A DNA stretch of 64,000 nucleotides. Origin: Ilyomonas limi (GTDB taxonomy: Bacteria > Bacteroidota > Bacteroidia > Chitinophagales > Chitinophagaceae). How positions within the stretch are numbered: the first letter of the stretch is position 1; the number at the start of each line of letters is the position of its first letter. The position numbers and the translations under genes are program-made. Positions 43,291-53,142 of the stretch are shown here, piece after piece. The stretch lies in NCBI RefSeq assembly GCF_005233845.1, contig NZ_SZQL01000007.1:1-64000 (forward strand), written 5' to 3'. The notes under the pieces were generated by a model. That model was not told where the DNA came from and searched no databases. It saw only the letters and a program-made list of their open reading frames with translations.

Positions 43291-43878
43291 ATGGAAAATA
43301 CAGCATCAGAAGTACAACAAGCCGAATCTAAGTGGTATGTGCTGAGGGTAGTGAGTGGAAAAGAAAGAAAGGTGAAAGAGTACCTTGATAAGGATATTTC
43401 GCGCAATGGCTGGACCAATATAGTAAAGCAGGTTTTCCTGCCAATGGAAAAAGTATATAAAGTACAGAATGGTAAAAAGGTAATGCGTGAAAAGAATTAT
43501 TTTCCTGGCTATGTGATGATAGAAGTGGCAGATGGCAAACTCACCGATGATATGGTGCAGCACATCAGCAGCATTAGCAATGTAATGCACTTTTTGACTG
43601 ATGGCAAAGGCAGCAAGGGCAATATTATTTCGTTGCGCAAAAGCGAAGTAAACAAAATGCTCGGTAAGGTAGATGAAATGAACGATCAGGGCGTAACACT
43701 GAGTGAACCATTTATCGTAGGTGAAACCATTAAAATAATTGAAGGTCCGTTTAATGATTTCAATGGTGTGATAGAAGAAGTGAACGATGAAAAAAAGAAG
43801 TTGAAAGTAACGGTGAAAATCTTCGGTCGCTCCACTCCTGTTGAGCTCAATTATGTTCAGGTAGAGAAAATGAGCTAA
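43291..43878 (+). CDS. nusG: Transcription termination/antitermination factor NusG
   Basis: 195 residues: NGN domain (KWYVLRVVSGKERKVKEYL, then FFPGYVMIEV-like sequence) and a C-terminal KOW domain (EGPFNDFNGVIEEVN). It links RNA polymerase to Rho or to the leading ribosome. A good ribosome-binding sequence (GAGGTG) lies 5 nt before the ATG. It is closed by a terminator and not followed by rplK. Confidence 0.97.
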   Translation: MENTASEVQQAESKWYVLRVVSGKERKVKEYLDKDISRNGWTNIVKQVFLPMEKVYKVQNGKKVMREKNYFPGYVMIEVADGKLTDDMVQHISSISNVMHFLTDGKGSKGNIISLRKSEVNKMLGKVDEMNDQGVTLSEPFIVGETIKIIEGPFNDFNGVIEEVNDEKKKLKVTVKIFGRSTPVELNYVQVEKMS

Positions 43879-43903
43879 TTACTTTTAGGTTGTATAATAT
43901 ATT

Positions 43904-43929
43904 AAAGCCGCAGTTTTTCTGCGGCTTTT
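43904..43929 (+). terminator. Intrinsic terminator after nusG
   Basis: AAAGCCGCAG, loop TTTTT, CTGCGGCTTT then T. It lies 25 nt after the nusG stop codon. The rest of 43930-44346 shows no gene. Confidence 0.8.
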
Positions 43930-44346
43930 CCATTTTAAATACGTCTCTCTATACCAACACGCAGTTCTGCAGAAATTTGGCATCTATTATCTACCCTTTC
44001 CTTTTTTATACGGCCTTTATTTTCAATCAAACAGGTACGCAGTATATACTTTTACCTCAAAGTCCTAAGCTTTCTGCCTGCCACTTATTTCTTAAGAACA
44101 GGCACTGCATTTACGTTTTGAGAATGTCATACTGTAATTAGTCATTTAAAAGGATGCTCCCCATTACTTTCTTAAATGAATCAGGCAATCCCTGATACTT
44201 CTTTGCCTCGGCAGATGAACAAATATCCGGAAAGAAGAAACTGGTAATTCATGCCAATAATTAGTAGGGTAATTATTAACTTGTGAGTGGCTTTCAACGT
44301 ATATATCAAACAGATGTCTGCAACGATATTGTTTTAAATAACGAAT

Positions 44347-46980
44347 ATGTACAGAAGAATACTCCTCTGCCTGATACTGCTTTGCGTATGCGCAACTACG
44401 TATGCAAGGCATGGTAAAGGAGGTTATTTGATATATCAATATTTAGGCAAAGGCTCAACGCCAGGTACCTCTCAATACAAAATAACAGTACTGCATTACG
44501 TCAACTGCCTTGAGCTACAGTTTGAAACAGGCTTTGTATATATTGGTGTTTTTGATGCAGTAAGCAATGCTTATATGCAAACCATTACAATTAACAGCCC
44601 GGTAAGGCAGGAAGTAACCAAACAAACTTTTAATGCCTGTATTAATACGCCGCCACCCGTTTGCTTTTACCAATTCACCTATATTACCACAGTAGAGCTT
44701 AAAGATAATAATGCCGGTTATATACTGAGCGAACAGGAATGTTGCCGGGCACAAAGCATTGTCAACGTGCTCAATTCGGGGCTCACCGGCTCTACCAATA
44801 CCAATACCATTCCGGGTGTAATAAATGGTGTGGAATATCGTAACAACAGCAGTCCCATACCAGCATTAAAAGACACAGCAGTTATTTGCCACAACTCCTA
44901 TTTCCAGATAGATTTTGGCAGCACCGATCCCGACGGGGATGAACTTACATATACCTTCTGCGCTGCCGAAGGAGGTGCCACCATCCAAAACCGGCAACCC
45001 AACCCACCCGCCCCACCACCTTACCAATCTATTGATTATGCTCCAGGTTATTCGGGTAGCTCGCCTTTAGGCAGCGGGGTAACTATTGACAGCAAAACCG
45101 GGCTTATATCGGGCATTGCACCCGGCACTACAGGGCAGTATGTAATTGCTGTTTGTATTAATGAATTGCGGAACGGCGTGCAAATTGGCAATACGAAAAA
45201 AGAAGTATTGGTAACAGTGGCTGACTGCAACCTTACGGCAGCCAACCTTAAACCCGAATACATCAACTGCGACAGCTTTGCCATGCGCTTTGAAAACGAA
45301 TCCCTTTCTTCCAACGTTGCTTCTTATGTATGGGATTTTGGTGTGCCCAACGAGACAAGCGATGTATCTGATTTGCCCACACCCACTTATATTTATAAAC
45401 AGGCAGGCACTTATACAGTAAAACTAAAGGTAACCAATGAAGCCGGCTGCGCCGACTCTAGCAGCACGATCGTAAAGGTTTATCCTGGCTTTAAACCGGC
45501 TTTTGATGTTTCGGGTAGTTGCTATCAATCGCCATTTATATTTACCGATAAAACGTATGCAGCTTACGGTGTGGAGAATAGCTGGACCTGGAATTTTGAT
45601 GATGCTTCTTCTACCAATAACATTTCATCGGCACAAAATCCTACACACTTATTTTCTGCTCCCAAAACGGCAACCATAACTTTTAATGTCACTACCAGCG
45701 TAGGATGCAGCGGCACAACAAGTAAAACGGTATTGGCAAGTGATAAACCTGAAATAAAATTACCTTTCACCGATACGCTGATCTGCAATGGTGATCGGCT
45801 GCCACTAAATGTAGAAGCTACTGGCGATACCTATACCTGGATACCGGCATATAATATATCCAACACCTCTATCGTTAACCCGGTAGTACACCCGGCAGAT
45901 ACAACAGTTTATACGATAACGGTTAAGGACCAATCGTGTATAGGCAGCGCCAATGTAAAAGTAAATGTGCTGGATTCTATAACCGTGCAATTACCGGCAG
46001 ATACGGCTATCTGCACTACAGACAGTCTTACTTTTCATCCTGTTAGCGATGCACTTGCATATACCTGGACTGAATCGGGCAACAATCAAACATTAAACAG
46101 CGCCAATATTAAAAACCCTTCTGCTGGTCCGCTGCAAAACACTACTTATTTTGTAACTGCCCGCCTTGGTCACTGCCAGGATAGAACGCAAACAAAAGTG
46201 CTGCTTTCGCCCTATCCTGCAGGCAATGCCGGCAGTGATACTACTATTTGCTTTGGCAGTATTGCACAGCTTCATGGGAGTACGACCGCTGCATATTTTA
46301 CCTGGTTTCCCGCCGGTTCTCTATTAAATACAAATACACTCCAGCCAACAGCAGGACCAGAGACAACAACTGCTTATTTATTTACCGTAAAAGATACTTT
46401 TTACTGCCCAAAAAGTACTACAGATACAGTAATAGTAAATGTTATTGCGCCGGTACAGGTAAATGCAGGTAACGATACTAGTGTAGTAGTCAATCAACCC
46501 CTGCAATTACATGTTATCAGTAATGAAAACATTACAGCTTACACCTGGTCGCCCTCTACCTGGCTGAACAATGCTACTTCTCCCAGTCCTGTAGCTACTA
46601 TGGTATCACCTTATACCGATGCAATTACCTATACGGTAACAGCCACTACTACACAAGGCTGCACCGGCACCGATTCGCTCAAAATATTTATTTATACCAC
46701 CTTACCCGATTTGTATGTTCCCACAGCCTTTACTCCTAACAGCGATGGATTGAATGATATTTTCAAACCTTCATTAGCTGGTATAAAACAATTAAAATTT
46801 TTCAGAATATTTGACCGGCGCGGGCAATTGCTGTACGAAACACAACAGGCAGGTAACGGCTGGGATGGTACTTTCAAAGGAATGAAACAACCCGCCGGCA
46901 CGTATGTATTTACTGCACGCGCCATGGATTATCTGGGCAAAACATTGGAGAAAAAAGGAACCGTAGTACTGATAAGATAG
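44347..46980 (+). CDS. Surface protein with PKD domains and a CHU_C type IX sorting domain
   Basis: 877 residues with a signal peptide (MYRRILLCLILLCVC..., cleavage near TYAR). An N-terminal cadherin/Ig-like region (to about 300) includes DPDGDELTYTF and SKTGLISGIAPGTTG. PKD domains follow (SYVWDFGVPNE..., WTWNFDDAS...), then several Ig-like repeats with YTWxP cores. The last 89 residues (from LYVPTAFTPNSDGLND, residue 789) form a gliding-motility C-terminal domain, which directs type B type IX secretion. It probably sits on the cell surface or in the outer matrix; adhesion is a typical guess. Confidence 0.92.
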   Translation: MYRRILLCLILLCVCATTYARHGKGGYLIYQYLGKGSTPGTSQYKITVLHYVNCLELQFETGFVYIGVFDAVSNAYMQTITINSPVRQEVTKQTFNACINTPPPVCFYQFTYITTVELKDNNAGYILSEQECCRAQSIVNVLNSGLTGSTNTNTIPGVINGVEYRNNSSPIPALKDTAVICHNSYFQIDFGSTDPDGDELTYTFCAAEGGATIQNRQPNPPAPPPYQSIDYAPGYSGSSPLGSGVTIDSKTGLISGIAPGTTGQYVIAVCINELRNGVQIGNTKKEVLVTVADCNLTAANLKPEYINCDSFAMRFENESLSSNVASYVWDFGVPNETSDVSDLPTPTYIYKQAGTYTVKLKVTNEAGCADSSSTIVKVYPGFKPAFDVSGSCYQSPFIFTDKTYAAYGVENSWTWNFDDASSTNNISSAQNPTHLFSAPKTATITFNVTTSVGCSGTTSKTVLASDKPEIKLPFTDTLICNGDRLPLNVEATGDTYTWIPAYNISNTSIVNPVVHPADTTVYTITVKDQSCIGSANVKVNVLDSITVQLPADTAICTTDSLTFHPVSDALAYTWTESGNNQTLNSANIKNPSAGPLQNTTYFVTARLGHCQDRTQTKVLLSPYPAGNAGSDTTICFGSIAQLHGSTTAAYFTWFPAGSLLNTNTLQPTAGPETTTAYLFTVKDTFYCPKSTTDTVIVNVIAPVQVNAGNDTSVVVNQPLQLHVISNENITAYTWSPSTWLNNATSPSPVATMVSPYTDAITYTVTATTTQGCTGTDSLKIFIYTTLPDLYVPTAFTPNSDGLNDIFKPSLAGIKQLKFFRIFDRRGQLLYETQQAGNGWDGTFKGMKQPAGTYVFTARAMDYLGKTLEKKGTVVLIR

Positions 46981-47128
46981 TCGATAGTAGGGTTCTTTTA
47001 ATGCTGAATAATGCAAATGTATTCACTCAAAATATTGTGCTTATTTCACTTAAGTATTTCTACATCAATATTCCATCAAAAGTATTGCCTTTTCAGTTCC
47101 AATACCCTATTCACTATTTACAACATCC

Positions 47129-50100
47129 CTACTTTTCCTTTTGTCCCTCCAGAAATGCCAGCAAATTGGCAAGGTCTTGATTAGATATACTCTGATACAA
47201 ACCTTCCGGCATCATTGATTCTTTCATTGCTGTCATTGCCAACACGTCCGATGTTTTAATTGGTTTGCTTATACCACCCGGCAATTTAAGGTTAATATCG
47301 GTTTCTGTTTTACTGGCAATAATACCCGAAAGCGTAGAGCCATCTTTCATTTTCAACTGCCATCCTTCATAGCCAAAGGAAATACCATCCGACGGATGAA
47401 CAATGGCATCGAGCAAGCCTTCTTTAGGCAGCTTAGATCCTATCTCAGTTAGCTTAGGCCCAAAGTTGTTGCCCACATTGCCCACCTGATGGCAAACACC
47501 GCATGTGCTCGTAAATACTTTGCTGCCTTCGGCTGCATTGGGGTGTAGCGCCGCCAATTGCTGCATCGTTGGAGCAGGCTTCGCATTTTTACTTACACCG
47601 TGGTCTGGTAAATAGCCTGCAGCTTCGCTGCGCACTGAGCCGCGCCATGCGCCATCTACGCTGGCTACCACATCGGGTATCAGGGCAGCAGGAACTTTTT
47701 TACTTTTTAATATTTGCAATACCCGTTCTTCGCCATCCCAGCTGTTGCCAATTTTATGTGCGGCTTGTTTGCGCAGTGGCATGGCATACTTATCGGACAG
47801 AGCCACTGTTTGCAACATATCTATGGATGCTTTGCTGCCCACGCCTGCCAATGCAGCCAGCATATTATTTTGCTGTGCTGTATCTTTTCCGTTAATAACA
47901 GTCCACGCCAAAGCACTCCCATGCTGCTGCAATAGTAATCCGGCGGCTTCCTTACCCACCGGCTCGTGCGGTTTATGAAGTGCCAACAGCAACAGGTTGG
48001 GGTTTTGCGATTGTACTTCGTAGCGGCCTACTAACTCTATGTACTCTTCTGTGCCTTCTACTGATTTCAATACATCAGTTAATGCCTTTTGTGCAATGGA
48101 CGATTGTCTTACTGTTTGTATATCCAAAGCGTGCAATACGAGTTTGTTAAGTGCTATATCGTTATCACTATTGTTTTCAATCATGCTGAGCAGCAGTTTT
48201 GATTTTTGCGGTGCGGTATTAAAATCAAAAGCCCTGAAATATTTCAGGCGCTGGTTTAGCGGCACTTGCTTATCAGAGGCAAGTGTAGCCAGGTAAGGCA
48301 AGGCAGCAGCAGTACGTGCACGCCATACAATATCGCGCGAAGCCGCAGTAGTCAGCGGGTCTTTTACTTTGACAGCGTAAGCTGCAAAAAAATTGTCCCA
48401 CTGTTTATCTGCACCAATGCCCAATGCCTCAAGATACCAGCGGTCTTTACCATCGTATTGTGCAGCCAGTTGCGCCCATAAAGCAGCGGCATTCGGTGAT
48501 TGTACATGATGTAACGCCAGCGCACACTCACGGCGCACCTGCGGATCTTTATCATTTACCAATGCGCTCACTATACCGGTTACATTATCCTTTAGTTCGC
48601 AGGCAGCACGCAGTCCGGTAATACGCAAATCGGGATTATTATCTTTAATAGCTTCCTGTATGTATTTGTTTGCATTGCCATTTGGCATTTTTACCAATAC
48701 CCAAAATGCCCTTGCCCGCATTCTTGGTTCTGCATTAGCATTGCGCCATAGGCTTTCCAGTGCAGGCATGGCAGCTTGTCCCATTTGCTGCAAAGCAGTA
48801 AACGCATGATGACGTACCGATAAATTAGGATTTTGCAAAGCAGCCACAGCGCCTTGTGGCGTGCTGTAATCCTGCTTAGGAATAATGTATTTAGCTGCAG
48901 CAGTTGGCGGAGCCACGCGATAGATTCTGCCGCGCACCTGATCGCCTGCCTGATGACCGCCCACACCGGGGTCGTACCAATCGGCAACAATCAAAGAACC
49001 ATCTGGCGCTATGCATACATCCGCCGGGCGAAACCATTGGTCTTTTTCTCCTTTTAGAATATTAATGATGCTTGCTTTGTATCCGGCACCATCTTTATTT
49101 ACCGTATAACTGCGCACCACGTTTGGCCCGGCATCACTATGAATGAGCTGATTGTGAAATTCTTTTGGCAACAAATTCCCTTCGTACACCAAAATGCCGG
49201 TGGGCGAGCCTGCAAATGTCTGCAACATATTGGGCACTACGCCGGGATCGTTTAAATGCCAGTGACGCAGCGGAATAGAATCTTCAATATTAGTGCGGTT
49301 TGCCTGCCAGCCGGCGCCGGTCATTTCATCGGTGTAGCCATAGTTGCCGTATTGCATTACATAGTTGATGCGGGTACCACGGTTGCCATCATCGTCATTA
49401 TCGCTTTGCCATAAAGTGCCATAGCTGTCCACAGCCACTTCGTACGGATTACGAAAGTTTTGCCCTAAGCATTCTACATTTGAGCCGTCGGGGTCGCAAC
49501 GGAAAACCATGCCTTGCCGGTAGTCCTGCTGGTTGATGGGTTTGCCATCCTGGTCTAATACAAACCTGCCGTTTTTGTCTTTTAACTGCTTGCCTTCATT
49601 ACCGCAATTAAAGTAGAGTTTTCCATCGGGGCCAAAGGTGAAAGCATGTACACCATGGTCGTGCTGCTCGCCGCTTAATCCTTCGAAAAGAATTTCTTTG
49701 CGGTCGGCTTTGTCATCGCCATTATCATCATAAAAAGCCCATATATACGGACTTTGAGAAACGATCACTCTATTACCCAATACACAAATACCCAGTGGTG
49801 CATCTAATTCAGGTCCCTGGTAAAATACTTTAGCAGTATCGGCTTTACCGTCGCCATTGGTGTCCTCGAGTATCATAATACGGTCGCCTAACGCATTGGT
49901 AGGATTGCCATTGATAGCCGGGCGATAATTGTAGGCTTCGTTTACCCAAACCCTGCCACGCTCGTCCACATCAATATTTGTTGGATTTTTAAGCATTGGC
50001 TCTGTGGCAAACGTATGCACCTCCAAATCGTTGGCTACCGTTAATCCTTTCAGTGCATTCTCGGGTAAGTGCCTTTGAGCATCTGTGAGGCTATCCTGCG

Positions 50101-50212
50101 TACCGGCAGTATTGGCGCGGCGGTTATCGGTGTTGTTGCAGGAGCAACTGATGATAATTATCAAACAAAATACAGTACAATATTGTACCAAAGCAGTAAA
50201 ACAAACTTTCAT
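47129..50212 (-). CDS. PVC-type heme-binding lipoprotein with HEAT repeats, second copy
   Basis: 1027 residues with signal and lipobox (SCSC; Cys23 or Cys25). The Piru_Ver-type beta-propeller (about 50-440) has FATEPMLKNPTNIDVDERGR and calcium-like DTNGDGKAD loops. HEAT-like repeats cover about 450-860, and the C-terminal cytochrome domain has heme motif CGVCH (904-908) and a methionine-rich AMKESMMPEGL as likely ligand region. It has the same domain order as the protein at 13867-16902, but the two differ enough to be old paralogues. Probably a periplasmic electron-donating dehydrogenase of unknown sugar substrate. Confidence 0.9.
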   Translation of the reverse strand: MKVCFTALVQYCTVFCLIIIISCSCNNTDNRRANTAGTQDSLTDAQRHLPENALKGLTVANDLEVHTFATEPMLKNPTNIDVDERGRVWVNEAYNYRPAINGNPTNALGDRIMILEDTNGDGKADTAKVFYQGPELDAPLGICVLGNRVIVSQSPYIWAFYDDNGDDKADRKEILFEGLSGEQHDHGVHAFTFGPDGKLYFNCGNEGKQLKDKNGRFVLDQDGKPINQQDYRQGMVFRCDPDGSNVECLGQNFRNPYEVAVDSYGTLWQSDNDDDGNRGTRINYVMQYGNYGYTDEMTGAGWQANRTNIEDSIPLRHWHLNDPGVVPNMLQTFAGSPTGILVYEGNLLPKEFHNQLIHSDAGPNVVRSYTVNKDGAGYKASIINILKGEKDQWFRPADVCIAPDGSLIVADWYDPGVGGHQAGDQVRGRIYRVAPPTAAAKYIIPKQDYSTPQGAVAALQNPNLSVRHHAFTALQQMGQAAMPALESLWRNANAEPRMRARAFWVLVKMPNGNANKYIQEAIKDNNPDLRITGLRAACELKDNVTGIVSALVNDKDPQVRRECALALHHVQSPNAAALWAQLAAQYDGKDRWYLEALGIGADKQWDNFFAAYAVKVKDPLTTAASRDIVWRARTAAALPYLATLASDKQVPLNQRLKYFRAFDFNTAPQKSKLLLSMIENNSDNDIALNKLVLHALDIQTVRQSSIAQKALTDVLKSVEGTEEYIELVGRYEVQSQNPNLLLLALHKPHEPVGKEAAGLLLQQHGSALAWTVINGKDTAQQNNMLAALAGVGSKASIDMLQTVALSDKYAMPLRKQAAHKIGNSWDGEERVLQILKSKKVPAALIPDVVASVDGAWRGSVRSEAAGYLPDHGVSKNAKPAPTMQQLAALHPNAAEGSKVFTSTCGVCHQVGNVGNNFGPKLTEIGSKLPKEGLLDAIVHPSDGISFGYEGWQLKMKDGSTLSGIIASKTETDINLKLPGGISKPIKTSDVLAMTAMKESMMPEGLYQSISNQDLANLLAFLEGQKEK

Positions 50213-50492
50213 TTTTCAGATGGCATTTTTAAGCGCATGAATATACAGAAACGAAAATAAATAACTGCAATGGCGAATATAATTCTATACACAATGGAGG
50301 ATATGGGATATACGATGTAGTGGAATTGTGTGTAAAGTTGTAAAAAGGCAAGTATAAAGTGTCTGTTTTCTTCCACCTGTATGTAAGACAATTTATTTTT
50401 TTACTTACCTGCCTGCTTATGTGAGAGTTAAGCAAAATTTGGACGAGTTTTTGTTTTGATTAACATATTAATCACCAAAAAAATTTTGAACC

Positions 50493-50822
50493 ATGAAACG
50501 CAACATTGCAATCCTCGCATTAACCCTGCTGACTTTATTTGCATCAATAAACACGTATGCAAGAAACGATAAAGACTACTGGAAAGATAAAATCGCTAAC
50601 ATGACTGAAGCCCAGAAAGAAGCTCGCGTCACAGAAATTAAGGCACGTGTGCAGGAAATTAAAGACATGGACAAATCGAAGTTGAGCAGTGAGGATCGCA
50701 AGGCATTGAGGCACGAGCTGCGCGATATGAACAAAGAAGCAAGAGCAATAGGAAACGGTGGTATTTACATATCCTTAGCCGGTATTTTAATCATTATCCT
50801 GGTTTTAATTTTGATTCTTTAG
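50493..50822 (+). CDS. Small envelope protein with coiled coil and C-terminal membrane helix
   Basis: 109 residues: signal peptide (MKRNIAILALTLL..., cleavage near TYAR-N), a charged coiled-coil segment (about 30-85, KEARVTEIKARVQEIKDMDK) and a C-terminal hydrophobic helix (YISLAGILIIILVLILIL). It resembles small Bacteroidota envelope proteins of unknown role. The single-gene unit ends with a very strong terminator, which suggests high expression. Confidence 0.75.
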   Translation: MKRNIAILALTLLTLFASINTYARNDKDYWKDKIANMTEAQKEARVTEIKARVQEIKDMDKSKLSSEDRKALRHELRDMNKEARAIGNGGIYISLAGILIIILVLILIL

Positions 50823-50848
50823 TTTGGAATGGTTGTTAAGTGAAGAGA

Positions 50849-50881
50849 AGCAAAGGCTGGTCTTAATGACCAGCCTTTGCT
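50849..50881 (+). terminator. Perfect 14-bp terminator hairpin
   Basis: AGCAAAGGCTGGTC, loop TTAAT, GACCAGCCTTTGCT then TT. It lies 26 nt after the stop codon of the gene at 50493. Confidence 0.85.
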
Positions 50882-50972
50882 TTAATGGAATTGATACTTA
50901 TATCTTGCTCCACTTGCATCTTGTCTCTGTTTTCCTTCATGCTTGTCTCTTTCCCTTGCAAGCTTCAAACCG

Positions 50973-50980
50973 TATCTTTG
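50973..50980 (+). promoter_or_regulatory. Bacteroidota -7 box TATCTTTG
   Basis: TATCTTTG fits TAnnTTTG exactly and ends only 4 nt before the ATG at 50985. The RNA would be leaderless or nearly so, or translation begins at the next ATG (51000). Confidence 0.5.
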
Positions 50981-50984
50981 CGCC

Positions 50985-51527
50985 ATGCGAAAATTGAGCA
51001 TGGAAGAACTGGAACGTAAGACGGTGGAGGAGTTTAAACAATCGGAAAAAGCCACCGTAATTGTAGTATTAGAAAACGTACGCAGCGCTTATAACGTAGG
51101 CAGCGTACTACGTACCGCCGATGCCTTTTTGCTGCAAGCCGTTTACACCACCGGCTACACGGCACATCCGCCACACCGGCAAATACAAAAAACAGCTTTG
51201 GGTGCCGATGAAACAGTAACATCCAAACACTTTGCAAATGCAGCCGAGGCGATTGCGGAACTAAGGGCCGAAGGCTTTACAATCTATGCAATAGAACAGG
51301 CAGAAAACAGCGTTTCGCTGCAACATTTTCAAGCCGCACCAACTGATAAAATAGCAGTGGTATTTGGCAACGAAGTAACCGGCGTAGAGCAATCTACCAT
51401 TTTGCTGTGCGATGGCTGCATAGAAATACCGCAGTTAGGTATGAAACATTCGCTGAATATTTCGGTAGCGGCGGGTATTGTATTGTGGAAATTGAGTGAA
51501 CCGAGATTTGTTGGATTAAATGATTAA
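50985..51527 (+). CDS. TrmH/SpoU-family RNA methyltransferase
   Basis: 180 residues. It has the SPOUT knot motifs: NVRSAYNVGSVLRTADAF (motif 1), VVFGNEVTGVEQ (motif 2) and IEIPQLGMKHSLNISVAAGI (motif 3). It makes 2'-O-methyl ribose in tRNA or rRNA with S-adenosylmethionine; the exact target is not known. The start is ATG 50985 (MRKLSMEEL), as the frame before it only has a TTG and the promoter box overlaps it. Confidence 0.9.
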   Translation: MRKLSMEELERKTVEEFKQSEKATVIVVLENVRSAYNVGSVLRTADAFLLQAVYTTGYTAHPPHRQIQKTALGADETVTSKHFANAAEAIAELRAEGFTIYAIEQAENSVSLQHFQAAPTDKIAVVFGNEVTGVEQSTILLCDGCIEIPQLGMKHSLNISVAAGIVLWKLSEPRFVGLND

Positions 51528-51541
51528 CAGGATATTTATTT

Positions 51542-52477
51542 ATGAGTACAATAAAGAATTATTTATCATTAGTTAAGTTCTCACATACCATTTTTGCGTT
51601 GCCTTTTGCATTGATAGGATTTGCTTTAGCAGCGTTAAAAAATCCTATGGAGGTTATTGCAGGACAATGGAACTTAAACAGTACCATTGGCTGGGGATGG
51701 GATGCTACTAATTTCGTTTGGTGGAAAAATATAGGTTTTAAATTTATTTTAGTGCTCATTTGTATGGTTACCGCACGTAGTGCTGCAATGGCTTTCAACC
51801 GTTATTTAGACAGGCATTTTGACGCAAAAAACCCGCGAACAGCAATAAGAGAAATTCCAAAAGGAATTATATCGGCAGATAGTGCATTACGATTTACGAT
51901 TGTTTCCTGCATCTTGTTTCTTGCAGCATGTTTCTTTATCAACCGAATTTGCTTTTATCTTGCGCCGGTTGCCCTTTTTGTTATTCTTTTTTATAGTTAT
52001 ACCAAACGCTTTACAGCCTTGTGTCATTTAGTGTTGGGTTTGGGACTTTCACTGGCGCCTATCGGTGCGTATTTAGCAGTTACCGGCAGGTTCGATGTGT
52101 TACCGGTGCTGTTTTCGTTTGCTGTTATTTTTTGGGTAAGCGGCTTCGATATTATTTATGCTTTGCAAGACGTAGAGTTTGACCGCTCGCAACAGCTTCA
52201 TTCTATTCCTGCTGCTTTGGGCAAAAAAAATGCGCTGCATGTATCGGAATTACTACATTTTTTAAGCGCCGCCTGCGTTATTGCTGCCGGAATATGTGGA
52301 CATTTTCATTGGATATACTGGCTGGGGATAATAGTGTTTGCAGGCATGCTCATTTATCAGCATTCTATTGTAAAACCGGATGATTTAAGAAAGGTAAACC
52401 TTGCGTTTATGACGGCAAATGGTATTGCAAGTGTAGTGTTTGCCGTGTTAGTAATCACTGATTTGTTAGTTTATTAA
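51542..52477 (+). CDS. UbiA-like polyprenyltransferase (MqnP/UbiA type)
   Basis: 311 residues, eight to nine transmembrane helices. Both aspartate motifs are intact: NRYLDRHFDAKNPRTAIREI and ALQDVEFDRSQQLHSIPA, plus YSYTKRFT. It prenylates an aromatic ring in quinone synthesis. As Bacteroidota make menaquinone, it may be the MqnP enzyme of the futalosine route or a UbiA relative; no pathway neighbours decide it. It begins 14 bp after the methyltransferase stop. It is not closely related to EboC in motif detail. Confidence 0.88.
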   Translation: MSTIKNYLSLVKFSHTIFALPFALIGFALAALKNPMEVIAGQWNLNSTIGWGWDATNFVWWKNIGFKFILVLICMVTARSAAMAFNRYLDRHFDAKNPRTAIREIPKGIISADSALRFTIVSCILFLAACFFINRICFYLAPVALFVILFYSYTKRFTALCHLVLGLGLSLAPIGAYLAVTGRFDVLPVLFSFAVIFWVSGFDIIYALQDVEFDRSQQLHSIPAALGKKNALHVSELLHFLSAACVIAAGICGHFHWIYWLGIIVFAGMLIYQHSIVKPDDLRKVNLAFMTANGIASVVFAVLVITDLLVY

Positions 52478-52666
52478 TCACAGATGTTACTGATAGCGTG
52501 CTGATATTGATAATGCATTTAACTCAATGCATGTCTTCACCTTATTGCAAAAAGTGCCGATAAATATTGCTATGCAAACAAAATCATATCAGCATCATCA
52601 GTAAAAAATCAGTGTAATCATTATCACGAAAAGAAAACATCAGTTTAATCCTTATTCCTATCTTAC

Positions 52667-53074
52667 ATGAGAATCATTTGCATAGATTATGGTGCTAAGC
52701 GTACCGGCATTGCCACTACCGACCCATTGAAAATTATTGCCACTGCTTTAGCTACCGTAGAAACAAAGGAGTTGTTCTCTTTCTTGAAAAAATACATTTC
52801 ACAGGAGCCGGTAGAACTGATACTCATTGGTGCACCCGTAAATTTGGATGATTCTGCAACGCACGCTACGCCGCTGGTACAGCAGGCCATCAAGCGGCTG
52901 CAAAAAGAATTTCCGCTAATACCAATACAAACGGTGGATGAACGTTATACTTCCAAACTCGCTTCGCAGGCAATGGTGCAAATGGGTATGAAGAAAAAAG
53001 ACCGGCAGCAAAAAGGCAATATAGATCAGATTGCCGCTACTATTATGTTGCAGGAATATTTGCAACATTTATAG
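52667..53074 (+). CDS. ruvX: Putative pre-16S rRNA nuclease RuvX/YqgF
   Basis: 135 residues of the RNase H-like fold: first strand IDYGAKRTGIA with the metal aspartate, IGAPVNLDDSATHATP, and TVDERYTSKLASQAM, with the last acidic site DQIAATIMLQEYL. It processes the 5' end of 16S rRNA. It lies 69 bp before def in the same direction. Confidence 0.93.
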   Translation: MRIICIDYGAKRTGIATTDPLKIIATALATVETKELFSFLKKYISQEPVELILIGAPVNLDDSATHATPLVQQAIKRLQKEFPLIPIQTVDERYTSKLASQAMVQMGMKKKDRQQKGNIDQIAATIMLQEYLQHL

Positions 53075-53142
53075 ATTTACGGTTAGAAACTTGCAATTGG
53101 ATGAGTTATTTTTGTGTTTTGCATAAAAAAGCAATATAATTC

